Shown here piece after piece: positions 37,565 through 46,190 of a stretch of DNA of 64,000 nucleotides. The DNA is taken from assembly GCA_977017575.1 (NCBI GenBank), contig CDRNVI010000013.1, positions 1-64,000 on the forward strand, written 5' to 3'. Both the position numbers and the translations under genes were made by a program. The first letter of the stretch is position 1, and every line of letters starts with the position of its first letter. Source of the DNA: Paramoeba atlantica. Lineage: Eukaryota > Discosea. The notes under the pieces are model-generated. The model was not told the DNA's origin. It worked only from the letters and a program-made list of their open reading frames with translations, and did not search any database.

Positions 37565-37696
37565 GCTTAAGGATCTACACCCGGAGGGATAACGTCAAAA
37601 AAAAAAAGCTATCGGAATTCTACAGAAAAATGCCTTCCGAAAGATATATATATATTTTTAGAACGCTTTCGTTTTCGGAAAACAAAAAAAAAAAAA
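37565..37696 (+). repeat. Two micro-fragments each ending in poly(A)
   Basis: 32 bp beginning GCTTAAGGATCTACACCC then A-run 37597-37607; then about 76 bp then A-run 37684-37696. With the preceding A's as AAG, the first reads KLKDLHPEG, a conserved CRE-like motif (compare KLKELHPEG in the ORF at 46191-49676). So at least one micro-fragment is internal coding sequence followed directly by A's. Confidence 0.6.
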
Positions 37697-38459
37697 TGCT
37701 CAATGTTCAGGTATAAATACGACCGTGAAACATAACTCACTTGTCGGATTTTTACATCGTCTATGCGTGAAAGCAGGCATCCCATGTGAAACGGAACCTA
37801 GAAACTTTTCTACGTGGAAGTGCATCGCTTGCCGATCTACAATCAGTCCGGAAAACCAGTTGGTACATCAGAAGACTTGTGCAGGAAAAAAACTTTGTCG
37901 GTCTGGCCCCGATCTCGTGATCTATTGGAACACGGGTGCGGTCTTCTATGATCTGACAGTTATTCACGAACTCTCAATGTCTAATCGTGGAAAGAAATGC
38001 ACACAGCTCATGAATGACGCGCTGCAGCGAAAGTCCAACACATATGTACGTACGAACTTAATTCGTGAAGACTCATTTCAATGTTTACCCGTACTGGCAG
38101 GAGGCGCTTTGCACCGCAATACGCAGAATTTGGTACACTCGCTAGCAGACGCGGCCATGCTAAACAGGAAACAGGTCGAACTCGAAATGAAGCTGACGAT
38201 TCAGGAGCTTAATGGATTAGGGATTTATGCGCAGCTAAAGAAATACTTAGACGGCTGCACGCAAACTCAAGAATATAGTATATAAGTTCTAAACACAATA
38301 TCACTATAAGCTGAGTCAGCTTATAAAATTATATAGATTTCATTTTCGGGATAGTTTCTCTTTGAAAATTGAGAGAAGGGGGGAAGGTGAACATGTCTCA
38401 TAAAGATTTCACACTTGTGGAAGTTTATTTCCAGGTTCAGGTCCAAAAAAAAAAAAAAA
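37697..38459 (+). mobile_element. 5'-truncated CRE-like 3' fragment with RLE domain and poly(A)
   Basis: 763-bp segment with a truncated coding region (37725-38285) and a 3' UTR ending in 15 A's (38445-38459). It directly follows the preceding poly(A) and directly precedes the next element, giving a tail-to-head chain. Confidence 0.82.
37725..38285 (+). pseudogene. CRE-like restriction-like endonuclease domain, N-terminally truncated
   Basis: 186 codons. VKAGIPCETEPRNFSTW is followed by CIACRS and QKTCAGKK (a zinc-binding Cys cluster). The RLE catalytic core is SGPDLVIYWNTGAVFYDLTVIHEL, where PD and the Asp about 12 residues later are the predicted metal ligands. The C-terminal block QELNGLGIYAQLKKYLDG ends the protein at TAA. 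In R2-type elements this domain nicks the target DNA. The upstream RT is missing. Confidence 0.83.
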
Positions 38460-38473
38460 CCTAACAAGAACCT

Positions 38474-38489
38474 TTTCTGTACCTTGTTG
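38474..38489 (+). other. Truncated spliced-leader relic (16 nt)
   Basis: TTTCTGTACCTTGTTG, the last 16 nt of the 35-nt relic, followed by ATTTTTAC and, 29 nt downstream, the ATG of the next ORF. A 5'-truncated version of the same head. Confidence 0.78.
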
Positions 38490-38518
38490 ATTTTTACTAC
38501 TTTGCTTTTCTTTCTTTT

Positions 38519-40648
38519 ATGTCAGAACCTCCCCCGAGGGCGGCGCAAGGCACGCCGTCGCATCAGCAGCAGAACACTGCAGCAGTGAGGTCCACTGGCG
38601 TAAAGGAGCACAACTTGAACTTTACGGAACAAGCGAATAGACACGAGATTGGATCATGGGACCAGTTTGAGGCAAACAAGAAACTCATCCAAGACGCTAG
38701 CACGTACGACGACCTCATGTACACAACCCCCATTCCACAGCATATTCCCCTCAACTGGCAAAAGAAGATGGAACACAAAGCGCAAAGCATCGAGAAAAAC
38801 CCAACGTCAGACCACGGCCGCCACAACACGAAAGACGAGGAAACCGCTTTTGCCAGTGTTCGGAGAAATGAAATTCTACGAAGAAGTCAAACTGGAGAGT
38901 CATCCTTGAAAATTAAGATCAGAAAAGAGACACGACTGAAGAAAACTCCGAAAAAGGTAAAAGTGATACTCCGTAGCTCTGATCTAACGAAGGCGAACCT
39001 CGGACAAGCGGACATGTCACATGACGAAGGATCGGAGAGCTCATCTGCATCAGGATCAGACATCTCGGAGGACGATCGGGTGGCCGAGGTCGCTGGCCGA
39101 GGTCGGCTGGCCGAGGTCCATGCTTACGTCGACGACGTTAATCTTGTATCAAATGACGCAGTTCAACTTTCGAAAGCATTTACCCGGCTCCAAGCCCTGT
39201 TGAAAGACTTTAGCCTCGTAGTATCAACGCACAAATGCTTGTGGTTTGGAGGGATGGGAAAAGTACCTATGCCTCAAGAGTTATGCGATGCAGAGGTAAG
39301 AAATGCGGAACACACATTGAAGACTTTAGGCGCATTCATTGGGGAGGACTCTAAGATCAGTGAGCAACTTCTTACTTCTCTCCAGAAACACAACGACATT
39401 TTCCGTCGTCTGAAACTCATGGGGTTAAACAATACTTCTGCGAAATTGTTGTCAAAATGCGTTAACGTCCGACAAAGATATCAAATGCGGGTGCACCATC
39501 CCGATGCATCGGAGGCATTGACAGAACGTTTTGATAAAGAGGTGGAACACGTTCTACAATCCTGGTTCGGATCACTCACAAAGGAGCAAATAACGCAAAT
39601 CAGGCTACCGGTGAAGAAAGGCGGGTTAGGTTTAACAGCGTGCCTTCCAACGAGACATGCCGCTTTTGAATCTTCATGGTTTTCGGTTTTTGAGCGCCCA
39701 AAAAATCTTTCAGCTCGGACTGAACAACGTGAAGTAAACACAAGCGACAGCGCCCACAGCGACAAGGACACAAACGTGCCATTCGACGAACACACAGTAG
39801 CGGCAAAACTACATACGCAGGCGTGGGAATCTTTAACATCATCGACAGCGAATAGTGCCTCCATCCTGGAAGCGGTAAGTTACACGGGTAATGCAGAATG
39901 GGTTATGTCCAATGCAAAATTTGTGCCCTCGCATTTGTTCTCGCTTGCAATGATGCCGAGATTGGGTATTGCTCATCCGAGTCTACCTAAGCAATTGCTC
40001 TGCCCGGGTTGCAAAATGCTACTAGAATCGCAAACAATTTTAACACACATCCCCGGGTGTTCGAAGTGCCCAGGCTTAAACGCAACTACAAAACATAATT
40101 CGCTAGTCAATTTTCTTTACGAGCTCTGTTTGAAGGCAGGCATTCCATGCGAAAAAGAACCGCGTAATTTCTCGACATTTGCGTGCACGCAGTGTAACCA
40201 GAAAGTGGACTCTGATTACCGGCGGACGCATGAAAAGGTATGCGGTGGTCGTTCTTTTCGAAGATCAGGACCTGACCTTGTCGTTTTTTGGAATACAGGG
40301 GAAATTTTTTATGATTTCACCGTAATTCATGAATTAGCGGCATCGAACCTAGGTACAAACTGTGCAAAGCTGTTTCGTGATGCCATCAAACGAAAGCATG
40401 ACACTTACGTCCGACCCGGCACAATTCCTGAGGACATGTTCAGATGCATTCCAATGCTGTCAGGGGGGGCGCTTCACCACAACACGAAGTCCCTTCTGAG
40501 TGCTCTAGCAGATGCGTGCTGTCTCCCCCGGAAGCAAGTACACCTCGAATTTCAGCTCCACCTGCAAGAGTTAAATGGGGCCGTTGTGCATTCACAGCTG
40601 CGGTCTTTTCTGGAGAAGGATAAGGGTGCCGCAGAGTTGGGAATTTAG
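38519..40648 (+). CDS. C3 ORF: novel N-terminus joined to RT motif C, thumb and RLE
   Basis: 709-aa intact ORF. Residues 1-200 are hydrophilic and unlike the proline-rich N-terminus of the intact C4. At about residue 200 the sequence jumps directly to RT motif C (VHAYVDDVNLVS); fingers and motifs A and B are absent, so it cannot be a working RT. The rest matches C4: KCLWFGGMGK, FIGEDSKISEQLL, KKGGLGLTA, and an intact RLE with CPGCKMLLESQTILTHIPGC, SGPDLVVFWNTGEIFYDFTVIHEL and QELNGAVVHSQLRSFL. At the jump lie three copies of TGGCCGAGGTC (39081-39118). Either an in-frame deletion, or a non-autonomous family that keeps its own endonuclease. Confidence 0.82.
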   Translation: MSEPPPRAAQGTPSHQQQNTAAVRSTGVKEHNLNFTEQANRHEIGSWDQFEANKKLIQDASTYDDLMYTTPIPQHIPLNWQKKMEHKAQSIEKNPTSDHGRHNTKDEETAFASVRRNEILRRSQTGESSLKIKIRKETRLKKTPKKVKVILRSSDLTKANLGQADMSHDEGSESSSASGSDISEDDRVAEVAGRGRLAEVHAYVDDVNLVSNDAVQLSKAFTRLQALLKDFSLVVSTHKCLWFGGMGKVPMPQELCDAEVRNAEHTLKTLGAFIGEDSKISEQLLTSLQKHNDIFRRLKLMGLNNTSAKLLSKCVNVRQRYQMRVHHPDASEALTERFDKEVEHVLQSWFGSLTKEQITQIRLPVKKGGLGLTACLPTRHAAFESSWFSVFERPKNLSARTEQREVNTSDSAHSDKDTNVPFDEHTVAAKLHTQAWESLTSSTANSASILEAVSYTGNAEWVMSNAKFVPSHLFSLAMMPRLGIAHPSLPKQLLCPGCKMLLESQTILTHIPGCSKCPGLNATTKHNSLVNFLYELCLKAGIPCEKEPRNFSTFACTQCNQKVDSDYRRTHEKVCGGRSFRRSGPDLVVFWNTGEIFYDFTVIHELAASNLGTNCAKLFRDAIKRKHDTYVRPGTIPEDMFRCIPMLSGGALHHNTKSLLSALADACCLPRKQVHLEFQLHLQELNGAVVHSQLRSFLEKDKGAAELGI

Positions 40649-40737
40649 AGTTGGAGATCCATGGTCAAAAGAGAATCCGAACTTCTAATCGATATTAGAA
40701 GCTAAGTCAGACTGCATAATTTACAAAAATTGTTTTT

Positions 40738-43700
40738 CTTTCCTACTCTTTTTCTTTGAAATGGGCATGCTCACGCGTGCCAAAGCGAAGGAGACGGGGG
40801 TAGCTCCCGTCGTCCAGTCGCTTCCCCCCACACGCCGGAAGAAGAGACTCCCCGCGGAAAAGCCAACGCTACTACCGCCGCCATCGCCACCACCGCCCCA
40901 GAAGTCGCCACCGCCGCAGCAACGATCGCCACCACCACCACAGCCACCACTGCAGCCACCACCGCAACGACCGGACCAATCGTCAATCAATTTCACGGCC
41001 CCGAAGTCGCGTGAGCCATCATGCAACAGAACGGAGAAAGGCAGCGCGAGTTGCGAAACAAGCGTATCAACAAAGAACACCTCCCTAACCTCTTACCCTT
41101 CAATAGGCAAAGCGTCGCCCGGTAAAATCGTCATCCGTCGACGCGGCACTCGTTATAGATCCTTCCAGCACCTGCTTGATACAATGAAAGAACAGGAGGC
41201 TGTCGCAAAAGAAACCGCCACGAAGGAAGCTGCCGCGAAAGAAGCCGCCGCGCAGGAAGCTGCCGCGAAAGCGATAACAGCGAAACAGGCTTCACAAGAA
41301 GGACTCGAAAAAGTAACTCCAAACCGGGTAGCGGTAAATCAGACAAATCGGCTGGCGGCCTTCGGGAAAGTGGCCGGTTTTGTCGGGAAAACAGTCTGGA
41401 AGGGACTTCAAACCCTCAACGGAGCTCATTTATTGAAGAGAGATGAAAGCCCACTAAAAAAACAATACGTCAACGGCTACTCAAATCATGGGGAGGGATG
41501 GTTTCACGACGTGCGAGGTTTCGACATCTTCTCCGACGCGCCCGAAGGGGATACACCTGATACGTATTTCACGCCTGTAAAACCCGATTATCGGACTCCC
41601 AACGATGATGAAACACCACCTACATGTACATCGCGTGCATCACAATCGGAGCAGGATGAAAATGAAACGGCGGGAGACTTCCACGATTGCGAATCTCCTC
41701 CACCCTTTTCCACCACCAAGGCAGAGGCCGCCGTCTCGAATGCACAGGCTGGACACGCAGAAACAAGAACTCTTTCTCCGCAATATCCTCCCCTCCCAGC
41801 ACCTCTTCCGGTAGACAACGAAAACAACCCGTCGATCCCACTACCGATCGGTGAACTTTACACTGCCGGAGTGGTTGAAAGAGAGGATGATTATAGCATA
41901 GGGGAGATAATTCAACCCACCGAAAATCAGGAAGGTACGACAGAAGGAGGACACGAGCCCGACAAGGTCAACTCGATCGATCCGCACGCAAGACACGACG
42001 ACTTAGAAAGAATTTGCTTCGACGAAGAAGTCGATTCTGGACGGATATGCACTGAGCTTGGGTCTATGTCACCGCAGTCTCACTATCCGATTCCCGCCGA
42101 TCATTTGTGGAATGCCTCGAAACATGTCAAAAAGGGAGCGATGTGCACCATCGCATGGACATTCGATAACCGAGACCAGATCAATATATCTATTGGCAAA
42201 GTTACCAGCGTGAATAGGAGAAAAGGTGCCGCCAAATTGAACTTGCAATACAAAGGTATTGCAGGCCACAAGATCGATGAAGAATTTTTCGGAACGCTGC
42301 CACCACAAGAAACGGTTAGAGTGTACAAAATTATATGGCACTGTACTCCACCGCCCCCAGAAACCTGTCCACCGAAGCTGAACCAGTCGATCCCGCACAT
42401 TCCCAATGCAGCCCTTCCCGTCCCTGATTGGACTGACGACGACCTGGACCGCGCACCTATCCCAACATCACGAGTTATGAGGCCTGAGTTAATACCAGGC
42501 GTCATCGTCACTTACCGAGAAATAATGAGTGACTACGCGAACAGCCCTTACCCACAAAGACATAAAATCTGGCACGCGGTCCTCTCGGCCATGAAAACAT
42601 CCTTAGCTACACTTCGACAACAATCCAATCGCAACAGACGTCGGCGACCATTCCCGCCGGAGGAAACAGCGCGAGACTCAGCCCAACAGAATATGAAAGA
42701 TGGGAAAGCACTTTTGGATCGTTCGAATGGAAAAGAAGACAATGGAGACGAACTTTCGGAGAACAAGGGAGACCTCACGGCTTCTGATAAACGAGCCATT
42801 AAAAGAGCAACACGGCTCGTGATAGAAGGATATGCCAGGAAAGGAGCTCAAGTGCTTGACCGCAAAATTGAGAAGCAATACTTATCCGAAGAAGAGACAT
42901 TCAAGAAACTTCAAGACTTACACCCACAAAACCCATACGAACTTGATCTTCCATGTGACGCCCCCCTAATAGGCGGACTCACCCCTACTGAACTCCGCTC
43001 TGCTGGGTTGCGCCTCGCCAAAGGAGCTAGCCCCGGACCAACTGGTACGACGGACACGATAGTACGCATACTCATCGATGACCCTGTATGCTGCGGGAGT
43101 CTTTGCCACATGATTCAGGACCTGATCAATGGATTTCTCACTAAAGAACTGATGCGCCGATTAACACGAGCAAGGTTAATTGGTATTCCCAAGCCTGATG
43201 GAGGCATCCGCCCGATCGCAATTGGTGAAGTCCTAATGAAACTTTCTGGCTTGGTCCTTGTTCAGCGATTTGAACCCACCCTGCAACCGCTATTTGCGCC
43301 GCTCCAACAAGGAGTTCTATCTAAGTCAGGCTGCGAGAAGATTGTACATCGGCTAAACTCCCTATATCGCGACGGCTCGTGCATCCTATCCGTAGATGTA
43401 AAAAACGCCTTCAACTCCCCATCGCGACCAGCCCTGGCGAAAGCCGTATATGGTCTTGCTACATTGAAACCCTTCCAGAGGTTTTTCCATGCTGAATACG
43501 CAACGGCATCTGAGTTGCTATACTACGGAAATCAAGGTCACCATGTAGGAACAATTCCAAGCACAAATGGTGTCCGACAAGGGTCCACACTTTCATCGGT
43601 TTATTTCTGTGCCCTATTGCAACCAATACTTGAAACTCTGTCTGCAGAGCACCCTGATATCACAATCAACGCTTATTTCGATGATGTAACTATTGCGTCA

Positions 43701-45301
43701 AAAAACCCCGAGCGATTGGCCAGTGCCTTCTCCCGACTAAAAACGCTTCTAGAGGAACAAAATCTAATAGTTGCTCCCAAAAAATGTGTCTGGTTTGGCG
43801 GACTGGAAGAAGAACCATTACCACAAGAATTAGAAAGCGCCGGGGTAATCACCAAAAAAAAAGCAACGAAAATCCTTGGGGCTTTCATCGGGGACGACAA
43901 ATCGGTCAGCGAACGCCTAATACAGTCACTGACGAAGCACAACGACAGCTTCCGACGGCTCAAATTGATGGGGGTTAACAATGTATCGTGCAATCTGCTT
44001 TCCAGATGTATAAACGTTAGACAGGCCTACCACCTCCGTGCACACAACCCCACCGCTTCAGCTGAACTAGCGACCCGATTCGACAAAGAGGTAGAAAACG
44101 TTCTTACATCATGGTTCGGACATCTCTCGGATGAACAAATCGCGTTGCTGCGAATGCCCACAAAAAAAGGAGGACTTGGCTTGACAGACTGCTCTTCCAC
44201 GCGAGAGGCCGCGTACCGCTCCTCATGCCACTCTGTTCTTGAGCGCCCCATAAACAATTCAGCTCGGACAGATGGAATCAGGGAGCGAAATGTTGGATCA
44301 GCGGACCACCTTCAGAGCAACATACCTCCGGTAGACGAAACCACGACGGCGGCTCAAAAGCACATCAAAATTTGGAAAAAGATGACCCGCGAGCAATCAA
44401 ACATAGCGAAGGTACTCGAAAAAGTAACACACAAAGGCAATAACGGATGGACGCACTCTGACGCGCGACTCATACCATCACACCTGTTCAGTCTCGCCGT
44501 CATGCCCCGATTGGGAATCGCTCACCCAGATCTGCCATCACACATCACATGCCCCGGCTGCAGAATTCTTCTTGACTCCGATTCAATCTTGACACACATC
44601 ATGGGCTGTACAAAATGCAGTGGTCTCAATGCCACGACTAAACACAACACTCTGGTCAACTTCATTTACGAACTCTGCATGAAAACAGGCATTCCGTGCG
44701 AAAAGGAGCCCCGTGCACTGTCAACTTTCCGCTGCACACAATGTAACGAGATCGTTAACCCCAATCACCGAAAACTTCACGAGAAAACGTGTGGTGGGCG
44801 GTCGTTTCATCGGTCCGGTCCTGACATTGTTATATATTGGGCAACCGGCGAGATATACTACGATCTAACAGTCATCCACGAATTGGCACCCTCAAACCTT
44901 GACACAAAGTGTGCACATTTATTCCGCGACGCCTGTCGACGAAAACATGACACATACGTCAAGACCGGGAAGATCATGGCTGAAAGCTTTCAATGTATAC
45001 CTGTCCTCTCAGGGGGTGCAATGCATTCAAACACGAAGGCTCTTATGGATGCTCTCGCAGATGCCTGTGGAATGCAGCGCAAACGCGTTTATGCCGAATT
45101 TCAGCTATTGTTGCAGGAGCTTAATGGGGCGGTAGCATATTCACAGCTGAGTCGATACCTTCGCAAGGAGGACAAAAGTCGGGAATATGCCTTCTAAAGC
45201 ACGGAACAATGCGCCTTCGCCAGTGCACTGATTTCAATTCGCTGAGAATCTAACGCTGAGAATCTAAGAACATATAATATAAGAATGAAAAAAAAAAAAA
45301 A
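40738..45301 (+). mobile_element. C4: apparently full-length CRE-like element
   Basis: Starts right after the C3 3' end with TTGTTTTTCTTTCC. Its first TTG may be the last bases of an SL. A 4.4-kb ORF is followed by a short 3' UTR and poly(A) at 45288-45301. With an intact ORF and tail it is a candidate autonomous source element for C1 and C6, which share its N-terminus. Confidence 0.85.
40761..45197 (+). CDS. C4 CRE-like RT plus restriction-like endonuclease
   Basis: 1478-aa uninterrupted ORF of a CRE/SLACS-type non-LTR retrotransposon. It starts MGMLTRAKAKETG, followed by a Pro-rich segment (about 30-75) and a Lys/Ala/Glu repeat (about 140-170, probable helix). A hydrophilic region of about 500 residues then contains the conserved block HKIWHAVLSAMKTSLATLR. 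RT motifs: LAKGASPGPTG (about 752), RPIAIGEVLMKL, A SVDVKNAFNS (about 877), B GVRQGSTLSS (about 937), C AYFDDVTIAS (about 970). The RLE has CPGCRILLDSDSILTHIMGC (about 1263), SGPDIVIYW (about 1351) and YYDLTVIHEL (about 1365). The ending LLQELNGAVAYSQLSRYL is common to all CRE-like copies here. Predicted role: nicking target DNA and copying its own RNA there. Confidence 0.92.
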   Translation: MGMLTRAKAKETGVAPVVQSLPPTRRKKRLPAEKPTLLPPPSPPPPQKSPPPQQRSPPPPQPPLQPPPQRPDQSSINFTAPKSREPSCNRTEKGSASCETSVSTKNTSLTSYPSIGKASPGKIVIRRRGTRYRSFQHLLDTMKEQEAVAKETATKEAAAKEAAAQEAAAKAITAKQASQEGLEKVTPNRVAVNQTNRLAAFGKVAGFVGKTVWKGLQTLNGAHLLKRDESPLKKQYVNGYSNHGEGWFHDVRGFDIFSDAPEGDTPDTYFTPVKPDYRTPNDDETPPTCTSRASQSEQDENETAGDFHDCESPPPFSTTKAEAAVSNAQAGHAETRTLSPQYPPLPAPLPVDNENNPSIPLPIGELYTAGVVEREDDYSIGEIIQPTENQEGTTEGGHEPDKVNSIDPHARHDDLERICFDEEVDSGRICTELGSMSPQSHYPIPADHLWNASKHVKKGAMCTIAWTFDNRDQINISIGKVTSVNRRKGAAKLNLQYKGIAGHKIDEEFFGTLPPQETVRVYKIIWHCTPPPPETCPPKLNQSIPHIPNAALPVPDWTDDDLDRAPIPTSRVMRPELIPGVIVTYREIMSDYANSPYPQRHKIWHAVLSAMKTSLATLRQQSNRNRRRRPFPPEETARDSAQQNMKDGKALLDRSNGKEDNGDELSENKGDLTASDKRAIKRATRLVIEGYARKGAQVLDRKIEKQYLSEEETFKKLQDLHPQNPYELDLPCDAPLIGGLTPTELRSAGLRLAKGASPGPTGTTDTIVRILIDDPVCCGSLCHMIQDLINGFLTKELMRRLTRARLIGIPKPDGGIRPIAIGEVLMKLSGLVLVQRFEPTLQPLFAPLQQGVLSKSGCEKIVHRLNSLYRDGSCILSVDVKNAFNSPSRPALAKAVYGLATLKPFQRFFHAEYATASELLYYGNQGHHVGTIPSTNGVRQGSTLSSVYFCALLQPILETLSAEHPDITINAYFDDVTIASKNPERLASAFSRLKTLLEEQNLIVAPKKCVWFGGLEEEPLPQELESAGVITKKKATKILGAFIGDDKSVSERLIQSLTKHNDSFRRLKLMGVNNVSCNLLSRCINVRQAYHLRAHNPTASAELATRFDKEVENVLTSWFGHLSDEQIALLRMPTKKGGLGLTDCSSTREAAYRSSCHSVLERPINNSARTDGIRERNVGSADHLQSNIPPVDETTTAAQKHIKIWKKMTREQSNIAKVLEKVTHKGNNGWTHSDARLIPSHLFSLAVMPRLGIAHPDLPSHITCPGCRILLDSDSILTHIMGCTKCSGLNATTKHNTLVNFIYELCMKTGIPCEKEPRALSTFRCTQCNEIVNPNHRKLHEKTCGGRSFHRSGPDIVIYWATGEIYYDLTVIHELAPSNLDTKCAHLFRDACRRKHDTYVKTGKIMAESFQCIPVLSGGAMHSNTKALMDALADACGMQRKRVYAEFQLLLQELNGAVAYSQLSRYLRKEDKSREYAF

Positions 45302-45425
45302 CTATAAAAGTTTACGAAAAAAAATCATCGGTGCGTACCCAAAAGCCAAGACAGAATTAGAAAAATCCATCATTCGGCACAAGCTTTTAAATGCACCCAG
45401 AGACTCCTTGGCCACGATTCGGAAA
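45302..45425 (+). pseudogene. Fragment of a CRE-like N-terminal domain
   Basis: Plus-strand codons including RHKLLNAPRDSLATIRKS correspond to WHKFLNAPRDSLASVR in the ORF at 46191-49676. Both ends are broken: poly(A) of C4 on the left, an oppositely oriented RLE fragment on the right. Confidence 0.65.
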
Positions 45426-45570
45426 AGCTGAGCGGTGCTACGTCCAACATTTGATTGCGATAGCTCGTGGACGATGGTGAAATCGTAGTATACATCTCCG
45501 CTTGCCCAATGAATCACGATATCTGGGCCCGAATGATAAAAAGATCCGGATCCGCAGGTTCTTTGGTGAT
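45426..45570 (-). pseudogene. C6 endonuclease remnant, displaced by C5 insertion
   Basis: Minus-strand codons QRTCGSGSFYHSGPDIVIHW, then YYDFTIVHELSQSN and TAQLF, are the RLE catalytic core that should follow the fragment ending at 49736. The eight bases on its 5' side (plus-strand TTGGTGAT, 45563-45570) are repeated at 49728-49735, so the intervening C5 element split this domain. The 3' end is lost at the junction with the plus-strand fragment. Confidence 0.8.
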
Positions 45571-45587
45571 TTTTTTTTTTTTTTTTA

Positions 45588-46190
45588 ATTCGGGGGGAGA
45601 TTTGTTTCGGGGGGAAAACCCCCGGTAGGGGGCATCCTGAATAATGAGGTCCCATCTCCTTTGATCAATTCTTATCGTAAACTTTTAGAGCCTTGACGAA
45701 CACCTGCATTGCTCTTTTTTTTTCGGTTTTCAGAAAAATCATATTATATTTCGGGGACAATAATTCGTATATATGCATTTGGGGATTTAATCCTTTTGTT
45801 TAGTGTCACTGTCTGTGAACATTCATCTCAGTTTCTTTTCATAGACTTTCAGTGTTTACGAATAGCCTTCACACAACACAAAATCAACAAACAGAACAAT
45901 ATTTCTACCAGAAACAATACATACAAGTTCTCACGATTCTGCATAGGCGGAAGAGGGGGAAGAGTAGTAGTATTAATGAGAAACCTAAACAACGGTACGA
46001 TCATCAAGGAAACTAGCAACATTCGTAACTCTCAATGAAATCTAATATTAGGATTAGGATTCGTAGGAGGAGGAAAGGGGGGAGAGCTCGCTGAGGTCTT
46101 TCTCTAGGCAAGAGAAAGAGTAAAGAAAAGAGAGAGAAGGGAAGGGAGAAAGACAGAAAGCTTTGTTCGCATTTGAGGAACATTTTTGAC
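45588..46190 (-). other. C5 3' untranslated region
   Basis: Lies between the ORF stop and the poly(A). It is AT-rich with a strongly purine-rich plus-strand tract at 46065-46165 (pyrimidine-rich in the element RNA). No ORF on either strand looks real. Confidence 0.6.

Larger units (their letters stand above)
38474..40737 (+). mobile_element. C3: CRE-like element lacking the RT core
   Basis: Begins with a truncated SL, carries one open ORF and ends near 40735 with GCATAATTTACAAAAA. A second copy of the same family on the minus strand (62177-63464) shares the 3' end, so that end is well defined. The next element (C4) follows directly. Confidence 0.8.

Noticed and set aside
36857-38285. Bacterial retron or group II intron RTs
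   Set aside because: Domain order (RT with C-terminal Cys cluster and PD...D RLE, poly(A) tails, SL heads) is that of eukaryotic non-LTR elements.
45302-45655. Single 117-aa gene on the minus strand
   Set aside because: It fuses a C5 3' end with poly(A), a C6 RLE remnant and the antisense of a plus-strand fragment; not one gene.
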